Below are positions 33,088-41,699 of a stretch of DNA of 64,000 nt, in pieces (the first letter of the stretch is position 1; every line of letters begins with the position of its first letter). A program made the translations under genes and the position numbers. The DNA is from Marinomonas ostreistagni (GTDB taxonomy: Bacteria; Pseudomonadota; Gammaproteobacteria; Pseudomonadales; Marinomonadaceae): positions 372,001 through 436,000 of the forward strand of contig NZ_JAFEKF010000001.1 in the NCBI RefSeq assembly GCF_016888445.1. Reading direction: 5' to 3'. The notes under the pieces were generated by a model. The model did no database searches, had not been told where the DNA came from, and was given only the letters and a program-made list of their open reading frames with translations.

Positions 33088-34416
33088 ATGGCGATCTCGC
33101 TCCCCAAAATCACCAAGAAAAAACTGCATCAAGACATCTTAGCGCACGTGCCTCGTGAGCTTGCTCCTTGGCCCCGCGACAATGCCTCGTTTAACGCCAA
33201 AGCGCGCGAAGCAAAGGACGAGCCGAGCAAATACTGGGGCAAGAAGATGCAGTGGCCAAAGCGCCCGGTGGTGTTTATTTCTGATCCGCATGCGGACGCG
33301 CAAGCGTTCGAAGATTCGCTTATCGCCGCTGGCGCCGCAGAGCGTAAAAAGCCCGGTTTAGGCCATCTGAAACTGACCAAATTCGGTAAGTCAGCGGAGA
33401 TCATTATCGGTGGCGATTGTCTGGATAAAGGTCCTAGTAACCTCGACTTACTGCGCAGCGTCAAACAGCTCTACAAACTCAAAGCCAATGTCACCTTGCT
33501 AGCAGGCAATCACGATTTGCGCTTACGTATGGGGCTATTAGCAATTTCCAGCCAAAAAGACGCCGGTAATCAGCACCTATTTGTGCGTATGGGTAAAAAG
33601 ATCGTACCGCTGTTTCGTGAGGTATTTGACCAGTACTTGGCGGATACCAAGTGGGATAAGAAAATCCCAGACGAAGAAGCGTGCCGCAAGAAGCTGTTTC
33701 CAGACGAAGATTGGTTCCAAGAGTTTCCGTTTTACGCGGCGGGCTTTTTGACTGCTGAAGGTATCGACCGTGAGGTGCGTAAAATGCACTCCAAGGTGGA
33801 GAAGTTTGAGCAGCACTGTCGTGATGCGGGGCTTAGCATGCGCCAAGTGTATGCGGTGTCGTTGCAGTGCCAAAAAATGTTTCTTGATAAAAAAGGCGAG
33901 TTTGGCTGGTTTTTCCGCCGTATGAAGTTGGTCGAGAAGCGTGGTTCGTTTTTGTTTTTGCACGCAGGCCTTGATGATGTCATGTGCCAAATGTTGCTTA
34001 AAAAAGGCACCAGCTACGCCAATAAAGCCTTTCATCGCAATTTGCAGCGTCGGGATCTATTTGGCTTTTACTACAGCTCTTTGGCCAACACCTTTCGTAC
34101 CAAATATCGTGATGCGGATTTGCCGCTGACTGATCATGGCGTCAAAGCGATCCATAAAGCTGGGGTCAAAGTCGTGGTACAAGGTCATGTCAACCGCGCC
34201 CAAGGCCAGCGTATCGCCATCAAAAAGGGCTTGGTGCATGTGGAAGCGGACGTCACCTTGGATGCTAACTCACGCATCAATGAAGGCCTAGCAGGGCCAG
34301 GTGTCGGTGCGACTCTGATCAGTAAAAAAATTGGCATCGCCGGTATCAGTGGCGACTATCCCACTGTGAAACTGTTACCGCCTAAAGAGCTAAAACACTT
34401 ATACGCCGAACAATAA
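33088..34416 (+). CDS. Calcineurin-like metallophosphoesterase
   Basis: 442 residues. The dinuclear-metal motifs occur in order: 'ISDPHAD' (D-x-H), 'GGDCLDKGPSN' (G-D-x-x-D-x-G), 'LAGNHDLRLR' (G-N-H-D), and 'VQGHVNRAQG' with a later 'HVEADVTL'. The middle motif is like that of the PPP Ser/Thr phosphatases and ApaH ('GDxVDRGP'), so a protein phosphatase or dinucleotide hydrolase role is likely. The final 'GHxH' reads GHVN, a departure from the usual motif. A helical insert of about 150 residues lies between the third and fourth motifs. It starts 27 bases after the histidine phosphatase with AAGGA before the ATG, and gives the cluster a second phosphatase. Confidence 0.83.
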   Translation: MAISLPKITKKKLHQDILAHVPRELAPWPRDNASFNAKAREAKDEPSKYWGKKMQWPKRPVVFISDPHADAQAFEDSLIAAGAAERKKPGLGHLKLTKFGKSAEIIIGGDCLDKGPSNLDLLRSVKQLYKLKANVTLLAGNHDLRLRMGLLAISSQKDAGNQHLFVRMGKKIVPLFREVFDQYLADTKWDKKIPDEEACRKKLFPDEDWFQEFPFYAAGFLTAEGIDREVRKMHSKVEKFEQHCRDAGLSMRQVYAVSLQCQKMFLDKKGEFGWFFRRMKLVEKRGSFLFLHAGLDDVMCQMLLKKGTSYANKAFHRNLQRRDLFGFYYSSLANTFRTKYRDADLPLTDHGVKAIHKAGVKVVVQGHVNRAQGQRIAIKKGLVHVEADVTLDANSRINEGLAGPGVGATLISKKIGIAGISGDYPTVKLLPPKELKHLYAEQ

Positions 34417-34429
34417 CAGGCGAACATTT

Positions 34430-34708
34430 ATGAAATCGAAGGCTGAATTTAAACACGAAGCACTGCTTGAAGCAGGCGATGTACAAGACGTACTCAAAGC
34501 AATTGCCAAAGGATTAGGCAAGGGCAAACTTGAGTTTGGTGAAGAAAAAGAAGGTGAGATTGAGCTTAATCCAAAAGGCTTATTGCATCTTAAGCTCAGT
34601 GTCAGTGACGAAGACGATCGCCAACAATTTGATATCAAGGTGCGCTGGGAAAAGCGTCCTAAATCCCTCAGTAAAGCGCCGCCAAAAATTGGTAAAAGTG
34701 CCAGCTAA
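34430..34708 (+). CDS. Small amphi-Trp domain protein
   Basis: 92 residues, strongly charged. It runs 'KSKAEFKHEALLEAGDVQD', a helix 'LKAIAKGLGKGKLEFGEEK', then beta strands 'IELNPKGLLHLKLSVSDE' and 'QQFDIKVRWEKRP' with alternating hydrophobic residues and a Trp; this fits the amphi-Trp domain that accompanies the ATP-grasp and HprK-related genes in GAK-type loci. The tail is rich in Lys, Ser and Pro ('SLSKAPPKIGKSAS') and looks like a flexible modification target. No catalytic residues are visible. Being small and last in an operon of two kinases, two phosphatases and a ligase, it is the natural candidate for their common substrate; this is a hypothesis. Confidence 0.75.
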   Translation: MKSKAEFKHEALLEAGDVQDVLKAIAKGLGKGKLEFGEEKEGEIELNPKGLLHLKLSVSDEDDRQQFDIKVRWEKRPKSLSKAPPKIGKSAS

Positions 34709-34717
34709 AGTGCCTTA

Positions 34718-34757
34718 ATGGCACATTAGAAAACGCCTATCTAATGACGGATAGGCG
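34718..34757 (+). terminator. Tandem hairpins after the amphi-Trp gene
   Basis: Two small hairpins follow the stop: GTGCC / GGCAC around a short loop, then CGCCTATC / GATAGGCG at 34734-34757, the latter followed only by ATCTTTCTC. The T content is weak, so termination may be partial. Confidence 0.45.
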
Positions 34758-34848
34758 ATCTTTCTCCGCAAATAGCGACAATTTAATCTCATTTTGAGTG
34801 TCATTCACTTAGTCTCACCAGTGAGCTGTGTTAGAGTACGCGCCGTTA

Positions 34849-35030
34849 TAGGTTGCTGGCTCGTACTGTCATGTATAAGCCAAGCATTAATAGGGAAGTC
34901 AGTGAAATCCTGACACTGCCCCCGCAACGGTAAAAAAGTGAATCTTTGTCTGATGCCACTGTGGTTTTCCATGGGAAGGTGACAAAGCTTGCCTTAGCAA
35001 CTTTTGAGTCCGGAGACCTGCCTGTAGCTG
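34849..35030 (+). ncRNA. Cobalamin riboswitch
   Basis: Conserved blocks of the B12 aptamer lie in order: 'GGGAAGTCAGTGAAATCC', 'CTGCCCCCGCAACGGTA' (about 34917-34933), the B12 box core 'GATGCCACTG' (34953-34962), and 'GAGTCCGGAGACCTGCC' (35008-35024). The btuB start is about 75 bases further on. No T-rich terminator is visible in that gap, so cobalamin probably acts by hiding the ribosome site, as in E. coli btuB. Binding lowers expression of the transport genes. Confidence 0.95.
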
Positions 35031-35104
35031 GGGATTTCGACGTGATCGTTGAAATTGAATCTGACCACTGTGCGGGCGTGCTCAGTGCAGCAAAAGTACT
35101 TATT

Positions 35105-36925
35105 ATGACCACTCAATCTTTTATTCCAGTATTTCCTAAATCCTTGGTTGCGACCAGCATCTTATTGGCCAGTAGCGCCGTTTTGGCAGACGCGACGCCA
35201 TTATCACCCTTGGTTGTCACAGCAACGACCACGCCGATGGCCAGCAAAGACTCCCTAACGTCGGTGACGGTGCTGGATCAAGCCAGCATCGAACGCCAGC
35301 AGCCTCAAGAGTTGACCGAGTTATTAGCGGCTCAGCCTGGCATCGATATGGTGACCAATGGTGGCTATGGCAAAAGCACCAGTATTTACACTCGCGGCTC
35401 AGCGGCCACTGGCACCAAACTATTGATCGATGGCGTGCCGATCCAATCCCTGTCGACCGGTCAAGCTTCTTGGCAGTACTTGCCGATGGCGCAAATTAAA
35501 CGTGTCGAAATCGTACGTGGGCCAAAATCGTCTTTGTATGGTTCCAGCGCCGCAGGCGGTGTGGTGCAAGTGTTTTTACCAGACGGTGAGCAAGGACAAG
35601 CGGCCGATATCTCTGTCGGCGGCGGTTCGCATAATACCAAACACGCTGATGTCAGTGTCTCTGGCGGCGATGAAGATACGCGCTATGCGCTCTCATTGGG
35701 GACATTTCAGACCGACGGCACGCAAGTCAAAGAAGGTCGCCCAGATATGGGCTACGACAATGATCATTTGCTGGCCCGTGTGCAGCAAGATTTTGCTCAT
35801 GGCATCTACGGTAAAGCCTTGATTATGCGTGCTCAGGGCGAGTCAGATTATGAATCTGGTGATGACTTGCAGCATCACGATTATGTCAATCAAGTGTTAG
35901 CCCTAACCGGTGGTGTGGACGTCAATGAATATTGGCAAACGGAGCTTCAGGTGCGTGAAGCCCGTGATGAAGATGACGTGCTCGATGCCCAAGGCGAGCC
36001 AACTGGCTCCTACTTTGACAGTCGCAGTCGTGCCGTACGTTGGAACAACACCCTGTGGTATGACAATCATGAATTTGTAGTGGGCAGCGAATACAGTGAA
36101 GACAACTTTGAAGGCTCCTACGACAATGAGCGCGACAACAGAAGTGTGTTTGCTCAATCGATCTCAGAGTTTGGCGATATTAGCGTGCAGCTTAATATCC
36201 GTGCCGATCACTATGATGAATACGATACACAAACTACGGGCGGCGTGGCGTTGGGCTATCAAATAGATCCACAGCACAGTGTGCGCCTTAGCAGTCGCAG
36301 CTCGTTTACCGCGCCGACGTTTAACTCGATGACCGCGGTCAACTGGGGGTATACACCGGTTAACGACATTCGCCCGGAAACCTCTGACAGCATCGAAGTT
36401 GGCATGCGTGGCGATTACCAAATCAGCTATTGGGATGCGGCGCTTTACCAAGCGGACTATGACGATATGATTGCGTGGAACTACAGCAATCGCACCATTG
36501 GCAATATTGATAAAGCTCGCGTGCAAGGTTTGGAGCTTGAGACCGGTCTCTCTCTAGAGCAATGGCGCGTGGCCTTGGCAGCGACAGTGATGGACACCGA
36601 AAACCGCAGCGCCAATGACAACCGAGGCAATCGACTTGCTCGTCGTGCACACAAGAGTGCGCGCATTGATGTGGATCGCCTGTTTGCCCAAGGCTCAGTG
36701 GGCGCAACGTTAGTAGGCTATGGTGAGCGTTATAACGACCCTGAAAACACAGAGATGTTGCCAGGCTATGGGGTGCTGAATCTGCGCGCCAGCTATGATG
36801 TGACGCCAGCCCTGACGACCAAACTGAGCCTTAAAAATGCCCTTGATAAAGATTACGAAAACGCCAAAGGCTATCGTAATGCGGGTCGAGGGATCTTCTT
36901 AAGTTTGAACTACGCCGCCTTTTAA
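35105..36925 (+). CDS. btuB: Outer-membrane vitamin B12 receptor BtuB
   Basis: 606 residues from ATG 35105; the frame runs back to 34946 but that part lies inside the riboswitch. A signal peptide ends near 'SSAVLA'. Then come the TonB box region ('LSPLVVTATTTP'), the plug with 'VTVLDQASIERQQPQEL', 'IYTRGSAATGTKLLIDGVP' and 'RVEIVRGPKSSLYGSSAAGG', and a beta barrel ending 'LSLNYAAF' with the terminal Phe needed for insertion by Bam. Length and plug sequence match BtuB. The cobalamin riboswitch in front and btuFCD behind fix its role as TonB-driven import of cobalamins across the outer membrane. Confidence 0.92.
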   Translation: MTTQSFIPVFPKSLVATSILLASSAVLADATPLSPLVVTATTTPMASKDSLTSVTVLDQASIERQQPQELTELLAAQPGIDMVTNGGYGKSTSIYTRGSAATGTKLLIDGVPIQSLSTGQASWQYLPMAQIKRVEIVRGPKSSLYGSSAAGGVVQVFLPDGEQGQAADISVGGGSHNTKHADVSVSGGDEDTRYALSLGTFQTDGTQVKEGRPDMGYDNDHLLARVQQDFAHGIYGKALIMRAQGESDYESGDDLQHHDYVNQVLALTGGVDVNEYWQTELQVREARDEDDVLDAQGEPTGSYFDSRSRAVRWNNTLWYDNHEFVVGSEYSEDNFEGSYDNERDNRSVFAQSISEFGDISVQLNIRADHYDEYDTQTTGGVALGYQIDPQHSVRLSSRSSFTAPTFNSMTAVNWGYTPVNDIRPETSDSIEVGMRGDYQISYWDAALYQADYDDMIAWNYSNRTIGNIDKARVQGLELETGLSLEQWRVALAATVMDTENRSANDNRGNRLARRAHKSARIDVDRLFAQGSVGATLVGYGERYNDPENTEMLPGYGVLNLRASYDVTPALTTKLSLKNALDKDYENAKGYRNAGRGIFLSLNYAAF

Positions 36926-37830
36926 TGATGATAAAAATCACTGCTTTTGCTCGTATATTGATAGGTCTGTTGTTGTCGTGGGTGCCGTTAGGTGCCCACG
37001 CTGAGCAGCGTTGTGTGATCGATGATAAAGCGCGCGAAGTGTGTTTGGATAAACCTGCCCAGCGCATTGCGGCGCTCTCGCCGGGGGCGACGGAGTTGAT
37101 CTTCGCCGCCGGTGCCGGCGCGCAAGTGGTGGCGGTAGTGTCTTACAGTGATTATCCGCCCGCCGCACAGCAAATCACGTCCGTTGGCAGTCACACTCGC
37201 TTGGATTTGGAGCGCTTGATTGCGCTGCAACCGGACTTGGTCTTGGCTTGGGGCACGGGCAATCCCAGTGAGCAAATCGATACCCTAAAGCGCTTGGGGC
37301 TGCCTGTTTATTATGTCGAGCCCCATGAGTTTGGCGATATTGCGGATAATATTGTCAACATGGCTGTCTTGGCGGGCACTGAGCCCGAAGGACGCGCAGA
37401 AGCACAGCGTTTTCGTCGCGGCATTGCGGCGTTGCAGCAGCGTTATCAAGGGGCGGCGCCAGTGCCTACGTTTTATCAAGTGTGGGATAGCCCTTTGATG
37501 TCGACGAACGGCGAGCATTACATCAGTAAAGTGGTGAGCTTGTGCGGTGGTGAAAACGTTTTCGCCGATGCCGATCGCTTGATTCCGCGCTTAAGCCAAG
37601 AGGTGGTTTTGCTGCGCAACCCTGAGGTGATCGTGGCCGGTGGTATGGGCGAGCGCAACGCTCATTGGCTTGAAGCGTGGCGTGCCTTTCCGGAGTTATT
37701 AGCGACGCAGCGCGATAATTTGTTTTTTGTGCCGCCATCGCTGATTCAACGACCGACGCCGCGCTTATTAGACGGCGCGGCCATTCTGTGTGAGAAGCTG
37801 GATCAAGCCCGTGCTCGACGTCCGTTCTAA
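36925..37830 (+). CDS. btuF: Cobalamin-binding periplasmic protein BtuF
   Basis: 301 residues with a signal peptide cleaved near 'GAHA'. The mature protein has the class III binding protein pattern: 'RIAALSPGATELIFAAGA', 'VVSYSDYPPAAQQI', 'LERLIALQPDLVLAWGTG' and 'LGLPVYYVEP', joined by one long helix. This matches BtuF, which captures B12 delivered by BtuB and passes it to BtuCD. The ATG overlaps the last base of the btuB stop (TAATG), a translational coupling. Two Cys (near the mature start) may form a disulfide. Full length. Confidence 0.9.
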   Translation: MMIKITAFARILIGLLLSWVPLGAHAEQRCVIDDKAREVCLDKPAQRIAALSPGATELIFAAGAGAQVVAVVSYSDYPPAAQQITSVGSHTRLDLERLIALQPDLVLAWGTGNPSEQIDTLKRLGLPVYYVEPHEFGDIADNIVNMAVLAGTEPEGRAEAQRFRRGIAALQQRYQGAAPVPTFYQVWDSPLMSTNGEHYISKVVSLCGGENVFADADRLIPRLSQEVVLLRNPEVIVAGGMGERNAHWLEAWRAFPELLATQRDNLFFVPPSLIQRPTPRLLDGAAILCEKLDQARARRPF

Positions 37831-38815
37831 GGCTCGCGTTACGCGCCGAGCCATATTCCTGCCCATTGCGCTGCTGGTGTTACTCGCTGTGCTCAGCATG
37901 GTGCTGTCGGTGACGCAAGGCAGTGTGGCGCTTAGCCCAAGCGCCGTATGGCAGGCGTTGCAGGGTCAGGGCAGTATACTCAATCAGACCGTAGTGATGG
38001 AGCTGCGTTTGCCGCGGGTGTTATCGGCGTTTGCTACGGGCGGATTATTGGCACTCGCGGGCGCCTTGATGCAGATTTTATTGCGCAACCCGTTGGCCGA
38101 TCCGTATGTGCTCGGTATTTCGGGGGGCGCTTCTGTGGCGGCTTTGGCTGCGATTTTGTTGGGCTTAACCGGGCTATTGATGTCCGGTATGGCATTTATC
38201 GGTGCTGCCTTGTCGACCTTGCTGGTGTTTGGTTTGGCGGGTCAACTGTCGCATAACTCAACGCTGCGTTTGCTGCTCACCGGTGTGGTGATTGCCGCTG
38301 GCTGGGGTGCACTGATCACACTGATCTTGGCGTTGGCACCACCCGACAAGTTGCCGGGGATGTTGTATTGGTTGATGGGCGATCTTGCCTATGCTCATAC
38401 ACCTTGGCTGGCTTGGCTCGTATTGGTGCCAGTGACCGTGCTATTAGTGCCTCTAGGGCGCAGCTTGAACTTGTTAGCCCGTGGGCCGATGCAAGCAGCC
38501 GCTTTGGGCGTGAATGTCAAAGGGCTAGAGCGTTTGGTGTTTATCGTCGCCAGTTTGCTGACCGCGGTGGCGGTGACCACGGCGGGCAGTGTCGGCTTTG
38601 TTGGCTTGGTGGTGCCGCATATGTTGCGCCTAGTATTGGGCAATGATCAGCGTCTTATTTTGCCCGCTAGTGCGTTGGCCGGCGGTTGCTTAGTGACCTT
38701 GGCGGATACTTTAGCGCGTACCGTGATCGCGCCGGAACAGCTACCGGTCGGTGTGATCACCGCGTTACTCGGCGTGCCGACATTTTTGTACTTACTGCAA
38801 CGAGGTCGAGTATGA
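37790..38815 (+). CDS. btuC: Cobalamin ABC transporter permease BtuC
   Basis: About 341 residues with roughly ten membrane segments, FecCD family. Typical stretches are 'VVMELRLPRVLSAFATGG', 'LLRNPLADPYVLGISGGAS' and 'GSVGFVGLVVPHMLR', the last being the cytoplasmic loop that touches the ATPase. The start is uncertain: GTG 37790 overlaps btuF by 41 bases, and GTG 37811 would give a shorter overlap. It ends with an ATGA overlap into btuD. With BtuD it forms the inner-membrane B12 pump. Confidence 0.9.
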   Translation: MRSWIKPVLDVRSKARVTRRAIFLPIALLVLLAVLSMVLSVTQGSVALSPSAVWQALQGQGSILNQTVVMELRLPRVLSAFATGGLLALAGALMQILLRNPLADPYVLGISGGASVAALAAILLGLTGLLMSGMAFIGAALSTLLVFGLAGQLSHNSTLRLLLTGVVIAAGWGALITLILALAPPDKLPGMLYWLMGDLAYAHTPWLAWLVLVPVTVLLVPLGRSLNLLARGPMQAAALGVNVKGLERLVFIVASLLTAVAVTTAGSVGFVGLVVPHMLRLVLGNDQRLILPASALAGGCLVTLADTLARTVIAPEQLPVGVITALLGVPTFLYLLQRGRV

Positions 38816-39606
38816 CATGGCTTAGAGCCGATCAGCTGGTGGTGGCGATCCCTGGACAGACGCCGTGTTCAGAGCATGCGCTGACCATTGATTTTAAACC
38901 TGGCGAGGTGTGGGGCGTGCTCGGCCCTAATGGCGTTGGCAAGACGACCTTGTTGCATACCTTGGCGTCTCTTACGACACCCGCCATGGGGCAGGTAATG
39001 CTAGATGACACGCCACTTAAAGATTTGCATCGAACCCACATTGCGCAGCAAGTCGGGGTGATGTTTCAGGCGCATCAAGACGGTTTTCCGGCGACGGTAT
39101 TTGAAACGGCTTTATTAGGGCGCTTTCCGCACTTGTCGCCTTGGGATATGGAGTCTGAGCAAGATTTGGCACTGGCTGAGCAGGCCTTGGCACAATTAGA
39201 TCTCACTTCGTTGGTACAGCGCTCGTTAAGCACCTTATCCGGTGGCGAGCGTCAGCGGGCGGCGTTGGCGACTTTGCTGACGCAACAGCCAGAAATTTGG
39301 CTAGTGGATGAGCCCACCAATCATTTGGACTTGCATCATCAGGTAGCGGTGATGGCGCTGCTTAAAGAGCAGGCGCTGCGTCAAAAAACCGTGATCATGA
39401 GCCTTCATGATGTCAATCTGGCGGCCCAATGGTGCTCGCATGTGTTGTTACTCTATCCTGATCGTGCGCCTATTTGGGGGCGTGCTGAAACCTTGTTAAC
39501 CCAGGAGTATTTAGAGCCTTTATATCGCCAGTCGTTGGCGGTGACAGAAGTGAATCAGCGCCCTGTATTTGTACCGGTTGCGCAGGTTTATAAATCGATC
39601 GACTGA
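38812..39606 (+). CDS. btuD: Cobalamin ABC transporter ATPase BtuD
   Basis: 264 residues from ATG 38812, which overlaps the btuC stop by four bases; an upstream in-frame extension to 38686 lies inside btuC and is rejected. Walker A 'GPNGVGKTTLLHT', signature 'LSGGERQRAALATL', Walker B 'IWLVDEPTNHLD' and the H-loop 'MSLHDVNLA' are intact. It belongs to the FepC/BtuD group. Its last 19 bases overlap the end of the convergent GGDEF-EAL gene. Confidence 0.9.
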   Translation: MTWLRADQLVVAIPGQTPCSEHALTIDFKPGEVWGVLGPNGVGKTTLLHTLASLTTPAMGQVMLDDTPLKDLHRTHIAQQVGVMFQAHQDGFPATVFETALLGRFPHLSPWDMESEQDLALAEQALAQLDLTSLVQRSLSTLSGGERQRAALATLLTQQPEIWLVDEPTNHLDLHHQVAVMALLKEQALRQKTVIMSLHDVNLAAQWCSHVLLLYPDRAPIWGRAETLLTQEYLEPLYRQSLAVTEVNQRPVFVPVAQVYKSID

Positions 39607-41669
39607 TACTGTCGACGACAGCGTTTGACGGCATTGGCCAGCTGTGAAATGGGGACTGGCTCCGAGAAATAGAACCCTTGTAGGTGATGACAGCCATTGA
39701 GGATCAAATATTTGGCTTGGCTGGCGGACTCTATGCCTTCGGCACAGGTGTCGAGACCAATCTCTTTAGACAAGTCTAGGATGGTTTTCAGGATGACTTG
39801 GTCACGGTGATCTTTACTGGAGTTCACTACAAATTCGCGATCGATCTTGATGCTGTCGATATTGATGCGTGTGAGATAGCTTAATGACGAAAAGCCCGTG
39901 CCAAAGTCATCTAGGGCGATCGATGCGCCCGCATTATGGACATACTCAAAGAACTTGTTGGCATTTTGAAAGTCGTTTAAATAGCTTGATTCGGTGACTT
40001 CAAATTGTAAGTGATGCATGAGCTGAGCGCTTTCTGCCTTGTCTCGAATAAACGATTCCAGCCAGTTACCACTTAGGTCTGAAGACGACACATTAAAGGA
40101 CACAATCACATCCTCAGAGCAGTCCTGTTTAAGCTGCGGCAAGTCCTTTAAGGTCTGACGAATGACCCAGCGGGTAATGTCGCTGATTTTCGCGCAGGAC
40201 TCGGCGATGCTGATAAATTCACTTGGGCTGATGTTGCCGAGTGACGGGTGGACCCAGCGTAGGAGTGCTTCTAAGCCATTGACTTCACCTTGGTCAGATA
40301 CTTTTGGCTGGTAGTAAAGCTTAAACTGGTTGGTCAGTAGCGCTTCTTCAATCGAGCTGACGATTAAGGCGCGACGACGGCTCTCAAGCAACATTTTGGG
40401 CTCAAACAAGGTCGCTTGGCCTTTACTGTGGTGCTTGGAATGATACATGGCCACATCGGCGTAACTGATCAAACGTTCCAGTTCGTAGTCGGCTTCGTCC
40501 GCGTAAGCGATGCCAATACTGACGCCGGTATGAATATTCCAGCGATCAATGTACAAAGGCGTATGAAACAGCTCGGTAATCGAACGCGCGACCTCCATTG
40601 CGTCACTGCGATGCTTGAGCTCTGGTAAGACAATTAAAAATTCATCTCCGGCTAGGCGTGCCAATACTTGTCCAGGTTTTAGCAGTGTGGAGATCAATTG
40701 GCCAATCTCGACCAATAGTTTATCTCCTGTCTCATGGCCTAAGCGGTCATTCACCCCTTTGAAGCCATCGATATCAAAATACAGTAGTGCAGTTTTACTG
40801 GTACGGGCTTCCGCTTGTTTAAGAAACGCCGTCAGCCAAGTAATAATATGGCGTCGATTAGGTAGTCCAGTCAGCTGATCATAGTTGGCAAGATGAAACA
40901 TTGACTCGCGCTGCTCAGTCAGTTGGCGGTTTTTTTGGATATTATCCTGTGTTTCGGCATTGATTTCTTCCAGCAGGCTGTTGATATCTTGCGCCAACGT
41001 GTAGACCTCGTCATTCCCTTTGATCGGAAAGCGCTCGTGATAATGCTTCGAGGCACTGATGCGGCGGGTAAACGCCGATAGATTAATCAGTGGGTGTAAT
41101 TGTTGACGAATAATCAGCCACATGGCGAGCAAGGCGATGATCAAGATAAAGATAATGATGGGGATCGATTGTTGTACTAATACTTTGCGGCTTTGCTGTA
41201 ACGGGCCATTGTAATCGTGTACCACTAACAGGTAGCCCTCGGCATTGCTCGGTTCACCAATCGGGCTTAGCGCATACAAAGAGTCCTGCATTTGGGTGAT
41301 AGCAAAGGGTAAGGTGCGTACGCTGATCTGCGGTAAAGTCTCGTTGCGCTCATTGAAGCGGTCGAAATAATTCGGATGGATATAGGCTTCTTGAGTGCGC
41401 CACTTTTTGTCGAGTACTAAGGCGTATTTTAGATGGCTGTAGCGCTCGAAGCGTAGCAAAGCGCTACGCATCAGAAACGGATCCTGTTCGGCTAATACCA
41501 ACAGCAGATCATCGGCGGTATTGGCCGTCAGTGCCATTAGAGTGTCCGCCACCGAATCCGAATAGATCGACTGATGCTCTTTCAACGATATAATGAACAC
41601 GCTTAGCGCTGAGCTCAAAATCGAAATCAGAGCTACAGCAATAATTTTCGCTCTAATACTCAGGCGCAT
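39588..41669 (-). CDS. Membrane GGDEF-EAL protein (c-di-GMP turnover)
   Basis: 693 residues. An N-terminal membrane helix, a periplasmic domain of about 120 residues (35-165), a second helix near 170-190 and a HAMP-like segment come first. The GGDEF domain reads 'RLAGDEFLIV' at 340-344, AGDEF instead of GGDEF; such sites can still be active. The EAL domain is complete: Glu467 in 'GLEALLRW', Asn in 'FNVSS', Glu in 'EVTES', the Asp pair in 'ALDDFGTG', Lys in 'IKIDREF', and 'AEGIE'. It should therefore at least hydrolyse c-di-GMP, with the periplasmic domain sensing something outside. It follows a porin and a periplasmic binding-protein gene on the same strand, which may supply that signal. Confidence 0.9.
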   Translation of the reverse strand: MRLSIRAKIIAVALISILSSALSVFIISLKEHQSIYSDSVADTLMALTANTADDLLLVLAEQDPFLMRSALLRFERYSHLKYALVLDKKWRTQEAYIHPNYFDRFNERNETLPQISVRTLPFAITQMQDSLYALSPIGEPSNAEGYLLVVHDYNGPLQQSRKVLVQQSIPIIIFILIIALLAMWLIIRQQLHPLINLSAFTRRISASKHYHERFPIKGNDEVYTLAQDINSLLEEINAETQDNIQKNRQLTEQRESMFHLANYDQLTGLPNRRHIITWLTAFLKQAEARTSKTALLYFDIDGFKGVNDRLGHETGDKLLVEIGQLISTLLKPGQVLARLAGDEFLIVLPELKHRSDAMEVARSITELFHTPLYIDRWNIHTGVSIGIAYADEADYELERLISYADVAMYHSKHHSKGQATLFEPKMLLESRRRALIVSSIEEALLTNQFKLYYQPKVSDQGEVNGLEALLRWVHPSLGNISPSEFISIAESCAKISDITRWVIRQTLKDLPQLKQDCSEDVIVSFNVSSSDLSGNWLESFIRDKAESAQLMHHLQFEVTESSYLNDFQNANKFFEYVHNAGASIALDDFGTGFSSLSYLTRINIDSIKIDREFVVNSSKDHRDQVILKTILDLSKEIGLDTCAEGIESASQAKYLILNGCHHLQGFYFSEPVPISQLANAVKRCRRQYQSIDL

Positions 41670-41699
41670 CTAGACGTCTCGTTTGGCTAGTGCTGGGCG

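Noticed and set aside
34946-35104. N-terminal extension of btuB
   Set aside because: The bases are part of the cobalamin riboswitch and the extension would put 53 residues before a normal signal peptide.
38686-38811. N-terminal extension of btuD
   Set aside because: It lies inside btuC; ATG 38812 with the ATGA overlap gives a normal ATPase start.
39588-41669. Calling the AGDEF domain inactive
   Set aside because: An Ala in the first position of GGDEF is tolerated in some active cyclases, so inactivity cannot be claimed from sequence.
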